From contig DATETJ010000002.1 of the NCBI GenBank assembly GCA_035283685.1, forward strand, positions 1 through 64,000: a stretch of DNA of 64,000 nucleotides, read 5' to 3'. How positions within the stretch are numbered: the stretch's first letter is position 1; each line of letters begins with the position of its first letter. This stretch comes from Candidatus Bathyarchaeia archaeon. Lineage in GTDB: Archaea > Thermoproteota > Bathyarchaeia > Bathyarchaeales > Bathyarchaeaceae. The notes under the pieces were generated by a model. That model was not told the origin of the DNA. It searched no databases and saw only the letters and a program-made list of their open reading frames with translations. Positions 1-8,572 of the stretch are shown piece by piece. Both the position numbers and the translations under genes were made by a program.

Positions 1-741
1 CGTCAACCGCATTTTCTTTTCCGCCACCGCAATGGGGTGTAACTCAACGCTGCCTATAACACTCTTCAGTTTCTCGTAGGATATGCCTCCAGGTCGCAGA
101 ATCTTGGGGATTGGAGTTGTCATGTCGATGACGGTTGATTCGACGCCGATTTTGGTGGGTCCTGCATCTAACACGATGTAGATTCTTCCGGCAAGGTCAT
201 TGATCACGTGTTGCGCCTCAGTTGGACTTGGTTTGCCAGCTAGGTTTGCGCTGGGGGCTGCAATGGGAGTGCCTGATTCCTTGATGAGAGCAAGGGCTAC
301 CTTGTTGCGTGGCATCCTGATCCCAATGGTGTCTAAGCCCACAACGGTTATATCTGGCACTAGACTCGATCGCTTCAAAATCAAAGTTAGAGGCCCAGGC
401 CAAAATTCAGTCATCAGTTTCTCCGCAACGTCTGGAACATCACTTGCCAATTTGTACACGTCTTTTTTGTTGGCGACGTGAACTATTATCGGATTGTCTG
501 CTGGACGCTCTTTTGCCTTGAATATCTTAGCTACCGCAACTGGGTTCAAGGCATCAGCACCGAGTCCATATACTGTCTCAGTTGGAAAAGCTACCAAGCC
601 GCCTGCTCTGATCATTTTCGCCGCAATTTGGATGATTTCGGCTTGAGGTTTTTCAGAGTTGACTTTGACCCAAAGCGTGCCCTTTACCTTTCTCCCAACA
701 CTCTTCCGTTTCAAGGCAGTTCTTTCGCCAGAAACAGGCAT
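1..741 (-). CDS. sua5: Threonylcarbamoyl-AMP synthase, Sua5/YrdC family (3' end cut by window)
   Basis: The minus frame is open from an ATG at 741 to the left edge, giving 247 residues without a stop, so the gene is partial. The YrdC fold is clear. It has the FPTETVYGLGADA segment, an FKAKERPADNP stretch with the conserved K and R of the KxR/S-x-N nucleotide site, and SANLAGKPSPT. YrdC/Sua5 enzymes condense threonine, bicarbonate and ATP to threonylcarbamoyl-AMP for t6A37 of ANN-decoding tRNAs. The chain runs past the roughly 200-residue YrdC domain, which suggests the longer Sua5 form with a C-terminal domain. The asnS gene lies 35 bases upstream on the same strand, so the two may be cotranscribed. 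Confidence 0.93.
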   Translation of the reverse strand, partial: MPVSGERTALKRKSVGRKVKGTLWVKVNSEKPQAEIIQIAAKMIRAGGLVAFPTETVYGLGADALNPVAVAKIFKAKERPADNPIIVHVANKKDVYKLASDVPDVAEKLMTEFWPGPLTLILKRSSLVPDITVVGLDTIGIRMPRNKVALALIKESGTPIAAPSANLAGKPSPTEAQHVINDLAGRIYIVLDAGPTKIGVESTVIDMTTPIPKILRPGGISYEKLKSVIGSVELHPIAVAEKKMRLT

Positions 742-776
742 CGTCTAGCCAAAAACTCCCAAAAGCGTTGCGAAGC

Positions 777-2060
777 CTACGGATGTGATCTTCGTGTTGT
801 GCGTGGGAAGGGGATGGAGTCAAATACGCTTTCTAGGTTAAGCATCCAAGCTAATAGGCGTTCAACTCCCATTCCGAAGCCGGTGTGCGGCACGCTGCCA
901 TACCGCCTGAGGTCGATGTACCATTCGTAATCTTCAGGCCGCAAGCCAAACTCCTGCAGGTTCCTTAACATCTCCTCTTTACTGTCTACACGGGCGCCGC
1001 CAGTTGACAGTTCGCCGATTCGGGGAACAAGAAGATCTGCAGACATCACGGTTTCCGGTCGGTCTGGATAGGCTTTAACATAGAACGCCTTGATCTTTTT
1101 TGGATACTTGTACACAAACACTGGCCCCCCAAACTCTTGCGTTAAGACTTTCTCCTCGTTGAAGCCGAAGTCTTCTCCCCACTGTATCTGGCAGCCTGCT
1201 TTCTGCAATCGCTGAATCGCCTCGTCATAAGTTATTTTCGGGAAAGGGGTCTTGATTTTGGCGAGCTCCTTGGGATCTAATCCCAACGCTTCGAGATGCT
1301 TCTTGCATTTTCGTGCAGCACTCTGGCAAATGAAGCTCACTAAGCCTTCTTCCAGACGCATGAGGTCATCGATCGTTGAGAAAGCTTCTTCCGATTCAAC
1401 GTGCCAATACTCTGTCAAGTGCCTAATCGTTCGACTTTTCTCCGCTCTGAATGAAGGTGCCACACAGTACACTTTTTCCAAAGAGTAGATCAGGACTTCT
1501 AGATGCAGTTGGGCGCTTTGAGTTAGATACATGACGTCGTCAAAGTATTTTACACCGAACAACGTGGCGCCGCCCTCAACCGCGCTCGAGATGAACATGG
1601 GCGGAGAAACCTCAGCAAACCTTTGTTTGTCGAAATACTCATGAACATACTTCAAGACTTCGCTTCGTATTTTCATGATGGTGTTCATTTTGCGGCTTCG
1701 CAGCCACAGGTGACGTACGTTTCGGAGAAATTCCTCACTCTTGTCCTTAGCTATAGGGAAATTCTCAGCCAACCCCATGATTTCTAGTTTGTCTACCGCG
1801 ATTTCATGCCCGCCTGGAGCCCGCTTGTCCAATTTGACAGACCCAGCCAAGGTAATAACAGATTCTATGGTTGCTTTCTCAGCTTCTGCCCACGCTGGGC
1901 TGTCCTTCTTGATTACGGTTTGGATGATGCCAGAAGCGTCTCTTATCACGAGAAAAATCGTGTCCTTGCTTTCACGTTTACGGTAGACCCATCCACGCAT
2001 CTCGACTTTCTTGCCTTTGACCTTGCCACTTAGGATGCTGTCTATGACAGTGTAGACCAT
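777..2060 (-). CDS. asnS: Asparaginyl-tRNA synthetase
   Basis: This 427-residue class II synthetase charges tRNA-Asn. The N-terminal OB-fold anticodon-binding domain covers about residues 15-100 (MRGWVYRKRES, FLVIRDASGIIQ). The catalytic core follows with motif 2 around SFRAEKSRTIRHLTEYWHVE and motif 3 GFGMGVERLLAWML near the C-terminus. YLTQSAQLHLE and the ending IPFPRTTRRSHP are typical of AsnRS rather than AspRS, which usually has a QSPQLYKQ-type stretch and a longer tail. The length matches archaeal AsnRS. The ATG start is supported by the OB fold beginning soon after it. It is divergent from the metal transporter at 2151. Confidence 0.93.
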   Translation of the reverse strand: MVYTVIDSILSGKVKGKKVEMRGWVYRKRESKDTIFLVIRDASGIIQTVIKKDSPAWAEAEKATIESVITLAGSVKLDKRAPGGHEIAVDKLEIMGLAENFPIAKDKSEEFLRNVRHLWLRSRKMNTIMKIRSEVLKYVHEYFDKQRFAEVSPPMFISSAVEGGATLFGVKYFDDVMYLTQSAQLHLEVLIYSLEKVYCVAPSFRAEKSRTIRHLTEYWHVESEEAFSTIDDLMRLEEGLVSFICQSAARKCKKHLEALGLDPKELAKIKTPFPKITYDEAIQRLQKAGCQIQWGEDFGFNEEKVLTQEFGGPVFVYKYPKKIKAFYVKAYPDRPETVMSADLLVPRIGELSTGGARVDSKEEMLRNLQEFGLRPEDYEWYIDLRRYGSVPHTGFGMGVERLLAWMLNLESVFDSIPFPRTTRRSHP

Positions 2061-2150
2061 GAACTAACTCGACCTTCAATATGCTACTTTCCCTTGACTT
2101 TTAAACTCTATCCCGCAGAGTGGACCTTAACCCTTAAATCTCCACGCAAA

Positions 2151-3551
2151 ATGTCTATGGATGACTACAGCATGTCCATTGGAAAAAGCATCAGCAACGT
2201 CAGAGCACTGCAACTTTCGTTTATCGCCATAGCCACAGTCGTAGTTTTCGAAGGTATGGTTGGGCTGATTACGAACAGCCTGGCCATAATAGGCGACTCG
2301 GCGCACGCCCTGCTCGACACAGTAACCACTCTCATTCTTCTCGTAACTACCAAACTCTCCATGAAACCACCAGACGACGAACATCTCTACGGACACGGCA
2401 AAATCGAACCTATAGGCGGCTTGATCGGAGGTGTGGCACTCATCGGCTTGGCGGCCTACCTTTTCTATGAAGCAGCAACGCGAATCTATACAATTACTTA
2501 CTTCGCAAGTGCTTTTGTACGCCATGAACCGATCGGCTTCGCAGCTGTTGCTTACACGTTGGCTGTCGATTTTTTCAGAATAGGAACCCTGTGGGGCAGA
2601 GATAAAGGCAGCGTTACTATAAAGGCTAGCCTTTACCATGCACTTTCAGACTTCGCATCGACCATGATCGCACTCTTGGGTTTCGGACTTCTTTTTCTTG
2701 GAGTCGACGATAGAGTTGACGCGACCGCCTCCATAGTCCTGAGCTTTTTGCTAGTTTATCTCACGATTGGACTCGTTCGAACCAGTGGCGCAGAGCTAAG
2801 CGACCAGATACCGAAAAGCACAGTCGCTGAAATCAGAAAGGAAATCATGGGCACTAAAGGGGCTCACATGTGCAAAGATTTGAAGGTGAGAAAAGTTGGC
2901 ACCAAAACTTTCGTGGAAACCACAATATGTGTACCCAGCGCTATGGAACTGGCTGAGGCACATGACGTTGCGTCACAGATAGAGAACAACATAACTCGCC
3001 TTTACGGCGACTCTTCCGTGACGGTTCATATAGAGCCAGTTGGAGCTGATAGGGCTGTTGACAAACAGATTGAAGGCTTGGCAACAGCGGTTGAAGGAGT
3101 CAGAGGAGTTCACAACCTTACGAGCGTCTATACTAAAGACAAGTTATACATCACACTGCACGCTTTGGTTGACCCGCAACTTCCCATTGAGCAAGCTCAT
3201 GACATAGCTGAGCGAATAGAAGCAAACTTGACTGGACAGATCACAGACATCGAAAACGTCACGGTTCACATCGAGCCGTTCACATCCACCCTACGTCGAG
3301 AGTTTGTAGTCGAAGAAGCGGATGTACGGAGGATTATCCGGCAAATAGTCGAGGCCCATCCAAATATCAGAAGAGCCAGAAGAGTTGTAACCTACGTCAG
3401 CGAAAAGAGACGCTATATTAACGTTGACTGCGTGTTTGACAAAGGCATTTCAGTCGAAGCTATGCACGACACGGTTTCACATGTTGAAGCCGAGATCAAG
3501 GGCAAATTCAAAGAAGCAGTAGTCACAATTCACGCAGAACCTTCGCCGTAG
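2151..3551 (+). CDS. Cation diffusion facilitator (CDF) metal transporter with three C-terminal domains
   Basis: This is a CDF-family exporter of divalent metals, about 466 residues. The membrane half (about residues 15-210) has the metal-site motif GDSAHALLD in TM2, HLYGHGKIEP after TM3, and HALSDFAST in TM5. The usual single cytosolic domain is replaced by three tandem copies ending in VTVHIEP, VTVHIEP and VTIHAEP. I chose the ATG at 2151 because an earlier possible TTG at 2094 coincides with a TATA-like CTTTTAAACT (2097-2106). The 3' end overlaps the convergent sdhE gene by 29 bases. Metal specificity cannot be read from the sequence. Confidence 0.9.
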   Translation: MSMDDYSMSIGKSISNVRALQLSFIAIATVVVFEGMVGLITNSLAIIGDSAHALLDTVTTLILLVTTKLSMKPPDDEHLYGHGKIEPIGGLIGGVALIGLAAYLFYEAATRIYTITYFASAFVRHEPIGFAAVAYTLAVDFFRIGTLWGRDKGSVTIKASLYHALSDFASTMIALLGFGLLFLGVDDRVDATASIVLSFLLVYLTIGLVRTSGAELSDQIPKSTVAEIRKEIMGTKGAHMCKDLKVRKVGTKTFVETTICVPSAMELAEAHDVASQIENNITRLYGDSSVTVHIEPVGADRAVDKQIEGLATAVEGVRGVHNLTSVYTKDKLYITLHALVDPQLPIEQAHDIAERIEANLTGQITDIENVTVHIEPFTSTLRREFVVEEADVRRIIRQIVEAHPNIRRARRVVTYVSEKRRYINVDCVFDKGISVEAMHDTVSHVEAEIKGKFKEAVVTIHAEPSP

Positions 3552-4392
3552 AAATCATATGCTTTGAGAAACCGAGTTTTTCAGGCTCTAAACCAAGAGC
3601 GTAGCCAACCATTTGAGACAAGTGTATCACTGGAAGGTTGATGTCGAATCCGGCTTGGCTCTGCGCTTTCTTCTGGTACAAGTCCAGCGAAATGTGGCAG
3701 AGTGGACACGGCGTCACCATCAAGTCTGCTTTTGCCTGTCTCGCATTGTTTAGATAGGTGGAAGCCATCTCAAACGCTGTGCTGCGCTGAACGAACAATA
3801 TAGGAAAGCCGCAGCATTTTGTCTTACCGTCATATTCGACTGGTTCGCCACCCAGCGCCGTTATCAACCGTTCAAACGACGTGGGTTTCTCATGACTCTC
3901 ATACTGCAATGCTTCAACTGGTCTAAGTATGTAACAACCATAGAATGGCGCAATCTTCAGGCCTTTTAACGGCTTGACCACTTGTTGCACGAGCTTGTCC
4001 AGCCCGTAGTCTTCAATCAACGCCCACAAAAGATGCTTTATCTTCACTCTGCCCTGATATTTCATGTTGATTTCAGCCAAAGCCTCATTCGTCTTCCCGA
4101 ACAGTTTTGGGTCGTTGTCCAGTTGCCACTGCACTTGACGCATGACGCCCTGACATGTACTGCAAATCGTTAAGATGTTCAAGCCCATGTTCTCAGCCAT
4201 GGCAAAGGTGCGTGCATTCAACACGGTGTTTAGGAAGGAGTTGCCTTCGTTTGTGACGCCTGCGCCGCAACACGATGCCGCCGTCAGCTCAACTAGCTCA
4301 ATTCCTAGTTTCTGTGCGATCAAAGCTGTAGAGTTATAGAGTTCGGGTGCAGTTGATTTGGCAACGCAGCCTGGATAATATGCGTATTTCAC
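3523..4392 (-). CDS. sdhE: Succinate dehydrogenase third subunit, HdrB-like CCG-domain protein (SdhE type)
   Basis: This 289-residue protein has two cysteine-rich CCG domains, as in heterodisulfide reductase subunit B. The signature stretches are YYPGCVAKS near the start, AASCCGAGV (about 39-47), CSTCQG, then YGCY, TKCCGFPI and TPCPLCH in the second half. In the non-classical succinate dehydrogenases of Sulfolobus-type archaea and in thiol:fumarate reductase such a subunit replaces the membrane SdhC/D anchors and handles quinone or thiol electrons. It is the last gene of sdhA-sdhB-sdhE and overlaps sdhB by four bases. Placement in the sdh operon is the main reason not to call it HdrB. Confidence 0.85.
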   Translation of the reverse strand: MKYAYYPGCVAKSTAPELYNSTALIAQKLGIELVELTAASCCGAGVTNEGNSFLNTVLNARTFAMAENMGLNILTICSTCQGVMRQVQWQLDNDPKLFGKTNEALAEINMKYQGRVKIKHLLWALIEDYGLDKLVQQVVKPLKGLKIAPFYGCYILRPVEALQYESHEKPTSFERLITALGGEPVEYDGKTKCCGFPILFVQRSTAFEMASTYLNNARQAKADLMVTPCPLCHISLDLYQKKAQSQAGFDINLPVIHLSQMVGYALGLEPEKLGFSKHMISTAKVLREL

Positions 4393-5342
4393 TTCTCTTT
4401 CACCTCATGCGCTAAGCGGAATATTGAGCGAATCTCGTCGATTTTGGGCACAGGTCGGGGAAACGGTAAGGGCGCCTTGCCTTTAACAGCCATCTTCAGG
4501 ATGAGGTCAAAGTCGCGGATAGTGGTCCAGCCCATGGTTCTTAAATACAGTGTAGCTTCGTTGAGCATGCCTGTGCGTTCAATTGAATTCATAAATGCGT
4601 TGACGTGGCGTGCGCCATGGCTTTCGTCACCTTGTTTGAACGACAAAGCTCTCAGTACAGAAATTGCAGCCACTGGTCTCACGTCTCTGGGACATTGTGA
4701 CCAGCAGAAATAGCAGTGCGTGCACGCCCACAAGCCTAACCCAACTAATGCTGGAACCCTGTTTGCTCCAACTTTGTCTCGAGGGTCAGCGACTAGCCGA
4801 TGAACTTTTGCCAGAGACGCTGGACCCGCGAAGTTCTTGTCAAAAATCCTTGAAACGCAGTCTGAGAAGCAGCATCCGCACATTATGCAGTCAGCTAATC
4901 TTCCTGAAACCTGTTGTTGTTCGTTTGTGAGCAGGTTTTCTTTGCTTGAGCCTTCTAAGGTATTGTCCCATTCAAGCCAAGGTGTTCCTCTATCGATTTC
5001 GCGCCAAAACTCGTTCATGTCGACGACTAGGTCTCTAATCAACGGCATGTTGTCCATGGGTTCAACCAGTACTTCGCCATGATTTTCCACTTCAGTCACG
5101 ACGCGTGTCTTGCACGCCAACTTAGCGAGGCTGTTGACTTTCATGGCGCACGAGCCGCAGATGCCGCTTCGACACGATCGCCTAAAGGAGAGCGACGCGT
5201 CCTGTTCGTGTTTGATGTCTTCAAGCGCGTCGAGCACGGTCATGCGATTGTCGATCTTTACACGATACGTTTCATAACGACGGCTTGCGTCTCTCTCTGG
5301 GTTGTACCGCAAGATTCGAAAAACCGCTTCTTGAGCCGTCAT
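4389..5342 (-). CDS. sdhB: Succinate dehydrogenase/fumarate reductase iron-sulfur subunit
   Basis: This 317-residue subunit carries electrons from the flavoprotein through its Fe-S clusters. The plant-type 2Fe-2S site is at Cys57, Cys62, Cys65 and Cys77 (CRSGICGSC). Two further cysteine groups lie at CIMCGCCFSDC (about 152-162) and CTHCYFCWSQCPRD (207-217). The extra Cys in the first group and the absence of a membrane-anchor gene fit the SdhE-type enzyme. Its start abuts the stop of sdhA with one base between, and its end overlaps sdhE, so the three genes are surely one operon. A fumarate reductase role is possible from sequence alone. Confidence 0.92.
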   Translation of the reverse strand: MTAQEAVFRILRYNPERDASRRYETYRVKIDNRMTVLDALEDIKHEQDASLSFRRSCRSGICGSCAMKVNSLAKLACKTRVVTEVENHGEVLVEPMDNMPLIRDLVVDMNEFWREIDRGTPWLEWDNTLEGSSKENLLTNEQQQVSGRLADCIMCGCCFSDCVSRIFDKNFAGPASLAKVHRLVADPRDKVGANRVPALVGLGLWACTHCYFCWSQCPRDVRPVAAISVLRALSFKQGDESHGARHVNAFMNSIERTGMLNEATLYLRTMGWTTIRDFDLILKMAVKGKAPLPFPRPVPKIDEIRSIFRLAHEVKEK

Positions 5343-5343
5343 T

Positions 5344-7017
5344 TTAGTAACCTCTTGCTTCAGGTTTGAAGCGGGTGATCGTTACAGGCTTGTATGAAAG
5401 TTTGGGGCCATCGGCAGTTCGGACTGCTAAAGTGTGCTTCAACCATTTGTCATCGTCCCGCTTCGGATAATCAGTGCGATGATGAGCCCCTCGGCTTTCC
5501 TTCCTCGCCAAGGCGCCAGCTACAATAACCTCAGCCAAGTCTAGCTCGAAGCCTAGTTCCAAGGTTTCAATCAAACTTGTGTTGAATTTGCGGCTTGAAT
5601 CCATGACTGAAACTGTTTCAATCTGACGCTTCAAGGCCGCTACGTTTTTGACAGCGGTTTCCCCATCGCGTTTTTGTCTGAAAATGCCTACTTTGTCAAA
5701 CATCGTGCTGCCCATTGCTCTCTTGATTTCCGAGGCTTTTACCCCGTCTTTGCGATTTAGCAACGTCTCGATGCGTTTCTGCTCGTTCTGCAGAGGTTTC
5801 TCAGGAAAACCGGTAGCCGAAGCTTCTTTCGCATATTCTGCCGCTTTTGCTCCAGCTCGTTTACCAAACACAACTGTGTCGAGCAGAGAGTTGCCGCCTA
5901 AGCGGTTGGCTCCGTGGACGCTTATGCAAGCGCATTCGCCTGCAGCGTAGAGCCCTTTAACTGGCGTCACCCCATTCATACCTGTGGGAACGCCCCCCAT
6001 GGTGTAATGTTGCGCTGGCTGAATAGGGATGGGCTCCTTTACGGGATCGACTCCCGCAAAGTAGATGGCTAACTCTCGAATCGTAGGGAGACGCTCGTTG
6101 ATTTTTGCCTCACCCAGATGGCGCAAGTCCAAGTGCACGTATTCGTTTGCGAAGCCTCGGCCTTCTGTGATCTCGGTTTCTATGGCGCGGGCAACAATGT
6201 CTCTGGGAGCTAACTCCATTTTGTCAGGCGCGTACTTTTTCATGAAGCGTTCGCCCTGAGCGTTGACTAGGTAGCCGCCTTCGCCTCTGGCGCCTTCGCT
6301 TACAAGAATGTTAGAACCATAAAGCGTGGTGGGATGAAACTGCACGAACTCCATGTCTTCAATGGGAATGCCAGCATTATATGCCATGGCAATGCCGTCG
6401 CCAGTTGTTGAAAGCGAATTTGAAGTCTTGTTGTAGACTTGCCCAGCGCCACCAGCAGCCAAGATAACAGCCTTGGCTTCGACAGCATGAACTTCGCCGG
6501 TCACGATTTCGATGGCGGTTAATCCCTTGCAGACATTGTCTTCAACAACTAGTGAAGTGGCAAACCACTCCTCGTACATCTGAACGCCGTTCTTGCGCGA
6601 TTGTTCAAAAATCGTTGTCTGCAACACATGCCCAGTTTTGTCAGCGGCAAAACACGTTCGCGGAAAACCTGCTCCCCCAAAAGGACGCTGAGCTATCCTG
6701 CCATTGTCAAAACGGGTGAAAAGTGCGCCCCAGTGTTCAAGTTCAATTATGGCTCTGGGCGCATCTTTGCACATGACTTCAACTGCATCTTGGTCGGCTA
6801 GGTAGTCGCTGCCTTTGATTGTGTCAAAGGTGTGTTTCTCCCAGCTGTCGTCTTCGCCTAGAGGGGCGTTTATTCCGCCCTGTGCTTGATCTGAATGCGA
6901 GCGCACTGGGTGTAGCTTCGACAGAACAGCGACGTCTGCGCCTTTTTCTCTGGCTTCAATCGCAGCTCGAAGTCCAGCTAGTCCGGCTCCAACCACAATT
7001 ACGTCATGTTTTATCAT
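5344..7017 (-). CDS. sdhA: Succinate dehydrogenase/fumarate reductase flavoprotein subunit
   Basis: This FAD-dependent subunit oxidises succinate or reduces fumarate; it is about 557 residues. The Rossmann GAGLAG is at residues 10-15, and His41 in RSHSDQAQGG is the expected covalent FAD ligand. Active-site segments FHPTTLYG, PRDIVARAIE and HGANRLGGNSLLDT are intact. The frame is open further upstream, but the ATG at 7017 places the dinucleotide fold at the N-terminus as in the family. The longer version would run through the opposite-strand trmO gene. It is the first gene of sdhA-sdhB-sdhE. Confidence 0.95.
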   Translation of the reverse strand: MIKHDVIVVGAGLAGLRAAIEAREKGADVAVLSKLHPVRSHSDQAQGGINAPLGEDDSWEKHTFDTIKGSDYLADQDAVEVMCKDAPRAIIELEHWGALFTRFDNGRIAQRPFGGAGFPRTCFAADKTGHVLQTTIFEQSRKNGVQMYEEWFATSLVVEDNVCKGLTAIEIVTGEVHAVEAKAVILAAGGAGQVYNKTSNSLSTTGDGIAMAYNAGIPIEDMEFVQFHPTTLYGSNILVSEGARGEGGYLVNAQGERFMKKYAPDKMELAPRDIVARAIETEITEGRGFANEYVHLDLRHLGEAKINERLPTIRELAIYFAGVDPVKEPIPIQPAQHYTMGGVPTGMNGVTPVKGLYAAGECACISVHGANRLGGNSLLDTVVFGKRAGAKAAEYAKEASATGFPEKPLQNEQKRIETLLNRKDGVKASEIKRAMGSTMFDKVGIFRQKRDGETAVKNVAALKRQIETVSVMDSSRKFNTSLIETLELGFELDLAEVIVAGALARKESRGAHHRTDYPKRDDDKWLKHTLAVRTADGPKLSYKPVTITRFKPEARGY

Positions 7018-7123
7018 GAAGAGAAACCTAACCCCTTCCTCAAGATTTAGTGGAAAAGCTCTATTAAAGCTATGACACTGATTCATCAGCAACAGGCAAT
7101 TCAACGATAGGAGCGCCAGAGAG

Positions 7124-7621
7124 TTGCCAACAAAATCAATCAAGATGGCCCCCATCGGCTACGTGCGCCGAGCATCAAAAAACGAAAATGTCAAAGATCG
7201 AAGCCTAGTCTGTCGAATCGTTATACGCAAAGATCTGATTGAAGCACTTGAGGGCGTCGAAGATTTCTCTCACCTATTCGTCATATTCTACATGCATAAG
7301 ATAAGAGACCGAGAAAAGGCACTGAAGGTGCACCCACGAGGAAGAACGGATCTGCCTTTGCTTGGCGTTTTCGCCACTCGAACAGCTCTCCGCCCTGATC
7401 CCATAGGCTTAACCTTGGTTGAACTCCTAGAGCGCAAAGGCAACATTCTGTATGTGAAGGGTTTGGATGCTCATGACCAGACTCCGGTCTTGGACTTGAA
7501 GCCCGCGGACAGCAGAGATCTGCCGGGAAGTGTAAGAATTCCGAAGTGGCTCGAATTCTTGGAGAAAGAACCGGCTGAGACTCGAAAAGCTGATTTGAAA
7601 CGATGCGCAGATGAATTATGA
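7124..7621 (+). CDS. trmO: tRNA (t6A37) N6-methyltransferase, TrmO family
   Basis: This 165-residue protein matches the TrmO/YaeB (UPF0066) fold, a SAM-dependent enzyme that methylates threonylcarbamoyladenosine at tRNA position 37. Visible family segments are IGYVRRA at the start, FSHLFVIFYMH, HPRGRTDLPLLGVFATRTALRPDPIGLT, and VKGLDAHDQTPVLDLKP. The start is probably TTG at 7124, with TAGGAG ten bases before it; an ATG at 7145 has no visible ribosome binding site. It is divergent from sdhA. It would act downstream of Sua5, whose gene lies 6.4 kb away. The methyl acceptor in archaea is less well established than in bacteria. Confidence 0.85.
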   Translation: MPTKSIKMAPIGYVRRASKNENVKDRSLVCRIVIRKDLIEALEGVEDFSHLFVIFYMHKIRDREKALKVHPRGRTDLPLLGVFATRTALRPDPIGLTLVELLERKGNILYVKGLDAHDQTPVLDLKPADSRDLPGSVRIPKWLEFLEKEPAETRKADLKRCADEL

Positions 7622-7631
7622 GGCGAGTGTT

Positions 7632-7868
7632 ATGAGCGAGCGCAAACTCAGTGATGAGGAATCCTTTGAATTAATTCTGTCGGTTCTTAAGGCGGCGGGC
7701 AAGCCCTTGACAACGAGGGATGTTGAAGGTGAAATCAGAAAGCGCTTGGTTTCATGTCCTGACAGTTTGCCAGTGCTTTTGAATAGGTTGAGGTTGAAGG
7801 GTCAGGTTAAAGGTCAACTGTCGCCTGAGCACAGAGGATGGATTTGGTGGACTGAGGAAAAACGTTAG
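7632..7868 (+). CDS. Small protein of unknown function, possible winged-helix fold
   Basis: This is about 78 residues from the ATG at 7632, which has GAGG eight bases upstream; an ATG at 7611 overlaps trmO and has no such site. The residues LILSVLKAAGKPLTTRDVEGEIRKR followed by PVLLNRLRLKGQVKG read like a small helix-turn-helix with a wing ending in GWIWWTEEKR. That suggests nucleic-acid or protein binding, but I do not recognise a named family. It follows trmO closely and is probably cotranscribed with it. Its last four bases overlap the convergent DsrH-like gene. Confidence 0.65.
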   Translation: MSERKLSDEESFELILSVLKAAGKPLTTRDVEGEIRKRLVSCPDSLPVLLNRLRLKGQVKGQLSPEHRGWIWWTEEKR

Positions 7869-8176
7869 CCTGTCCATGAAACGATTCTGTTGTGCTCGTT
7901 CATCAGAAGGTCGACCCATTGTTTGTAATCGATTAGTTTGACCTCTTTGTTGACTTTCTTTAGTAATCCTCTTGCTTCAAGATCGGCTTTCAGGGAATAC
8001 ACGCCTATCTTGCTTTTCACAAGTTCATCGCAATATTCCTTCATCGTGACAGCAATACTTGCGTCTTGAATATGCAGGACAGCAATGCTTTCGCCTTTCC
8101 TGCTTAGCTTCTCAGCTATCTGGAATATTGACTCGTGGGCTTCGGCTGTGGCGGGTCTGCTTAGAATGATTAGCAT
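7865..8176 (-). CDS. DsrH/TusB-like sulfur-relay protein
   Basis: This 103-residue protein is the third gene of a compact operon with DsrF-like and DsrE-like genes. It has the short DsrH/TusB pattern. A beta strand MLIILSRPATAEAHES opens it, HIQDASIAV lies in the middle, and the tail is IVSWTG, with the near-terminal Trp often seen in this family. TusB-type proteins form a hexamer with TusC and TusD that passes persulfide sulfur to tRNA thiolation or, in dissimilatory sulfur metabolism, to Dsr enzymes. No dsrAB, tusA or tusE is visible nearby, so the acceptor is unknown. Confidence 0.75.
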   Translation of the reverse strand: MLIILSRPATAEAHESIFQIAEKLSRKGESIAVLHIQDASIAVTMKEYCDELVKSKIGVYSLKADLEARGLLKKVNKEVKLIDYKQWVDLLMNEHNRIVSWTG

Positions 8177-8191
8177 AGGGCATTGTTCCTC

Positions 8192-8551
8192 CTAGAATGT
8201 TATCACGGAATCGCACTGGGCAAACAAGTCTGCTGTCTCATCGAGTGTCAGCGTCTTGACCTTGCAGTTGCCTTCCAAGTCGTCGTTCTTCACGCTTCTT
8301 TGATTCAAGGAATCAGAAAGAACATGAACACCGATCAGGTCGACAATTGCTTTCAATCGTTCCGCAAATGACGTGAGACCCACGGTTTCGGGTGTTTGAT
8401 TCTTCACAAGGCAGTAAACTCCATCGTCAACGAATAGAATTTGAGGCAGTACGTCCATGGCTATCATGGCGGTGGCCATGCGAAGCCCTTCAGTTGCCCT
8501 TCCCCCTCCGTAAGGAGCGCTTTTAATGACCAGAAGGATCTTACTTACCAA
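8192..8551 (-). CDS. DsrF/TusC-like sulfur-relay protein
   Basis: This 119-residue protein begins KILLVIKSAPYGGGRATEGLRMA, a pattern typical of TusC/DsrF (the KSAPYG segment followed by an EGLR helix). The middle has ILFVDDGVYCLVKNQ and the end CDSVITF. It sits between the DsrE-like and DsrH-like genes with gaps of 21 and 15 bases. That is the DsrEFH order for transcription on the minus strand. It is presumably the structural subunit of the heterohexamer; the persulfide-carrying Cys is expected in the DsrE-like partner. Confidence 0.8.
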   Translation of the reverse strand: MVSKILLVIKSAPYGGGRATEGLRMATAMIAMDVLPQILFVDDGVYCLVKNQTPETVGLTSFAERLKAIVDLIGVHVLSDSLNQRSVKNDDLEGNCKVKTLTLDETADLFAQCDSVITF

Positions 8552-8572
8552 TGTGTCTTATCACCTTGTTTC

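Noticed and set aside
2127-2639. A 170-residue minus-strand frame opposite the CDF gene
   Set aside because: It mirrors the CDF coding sequence and has no protein-like domain. The CDF reading is unambiguous.
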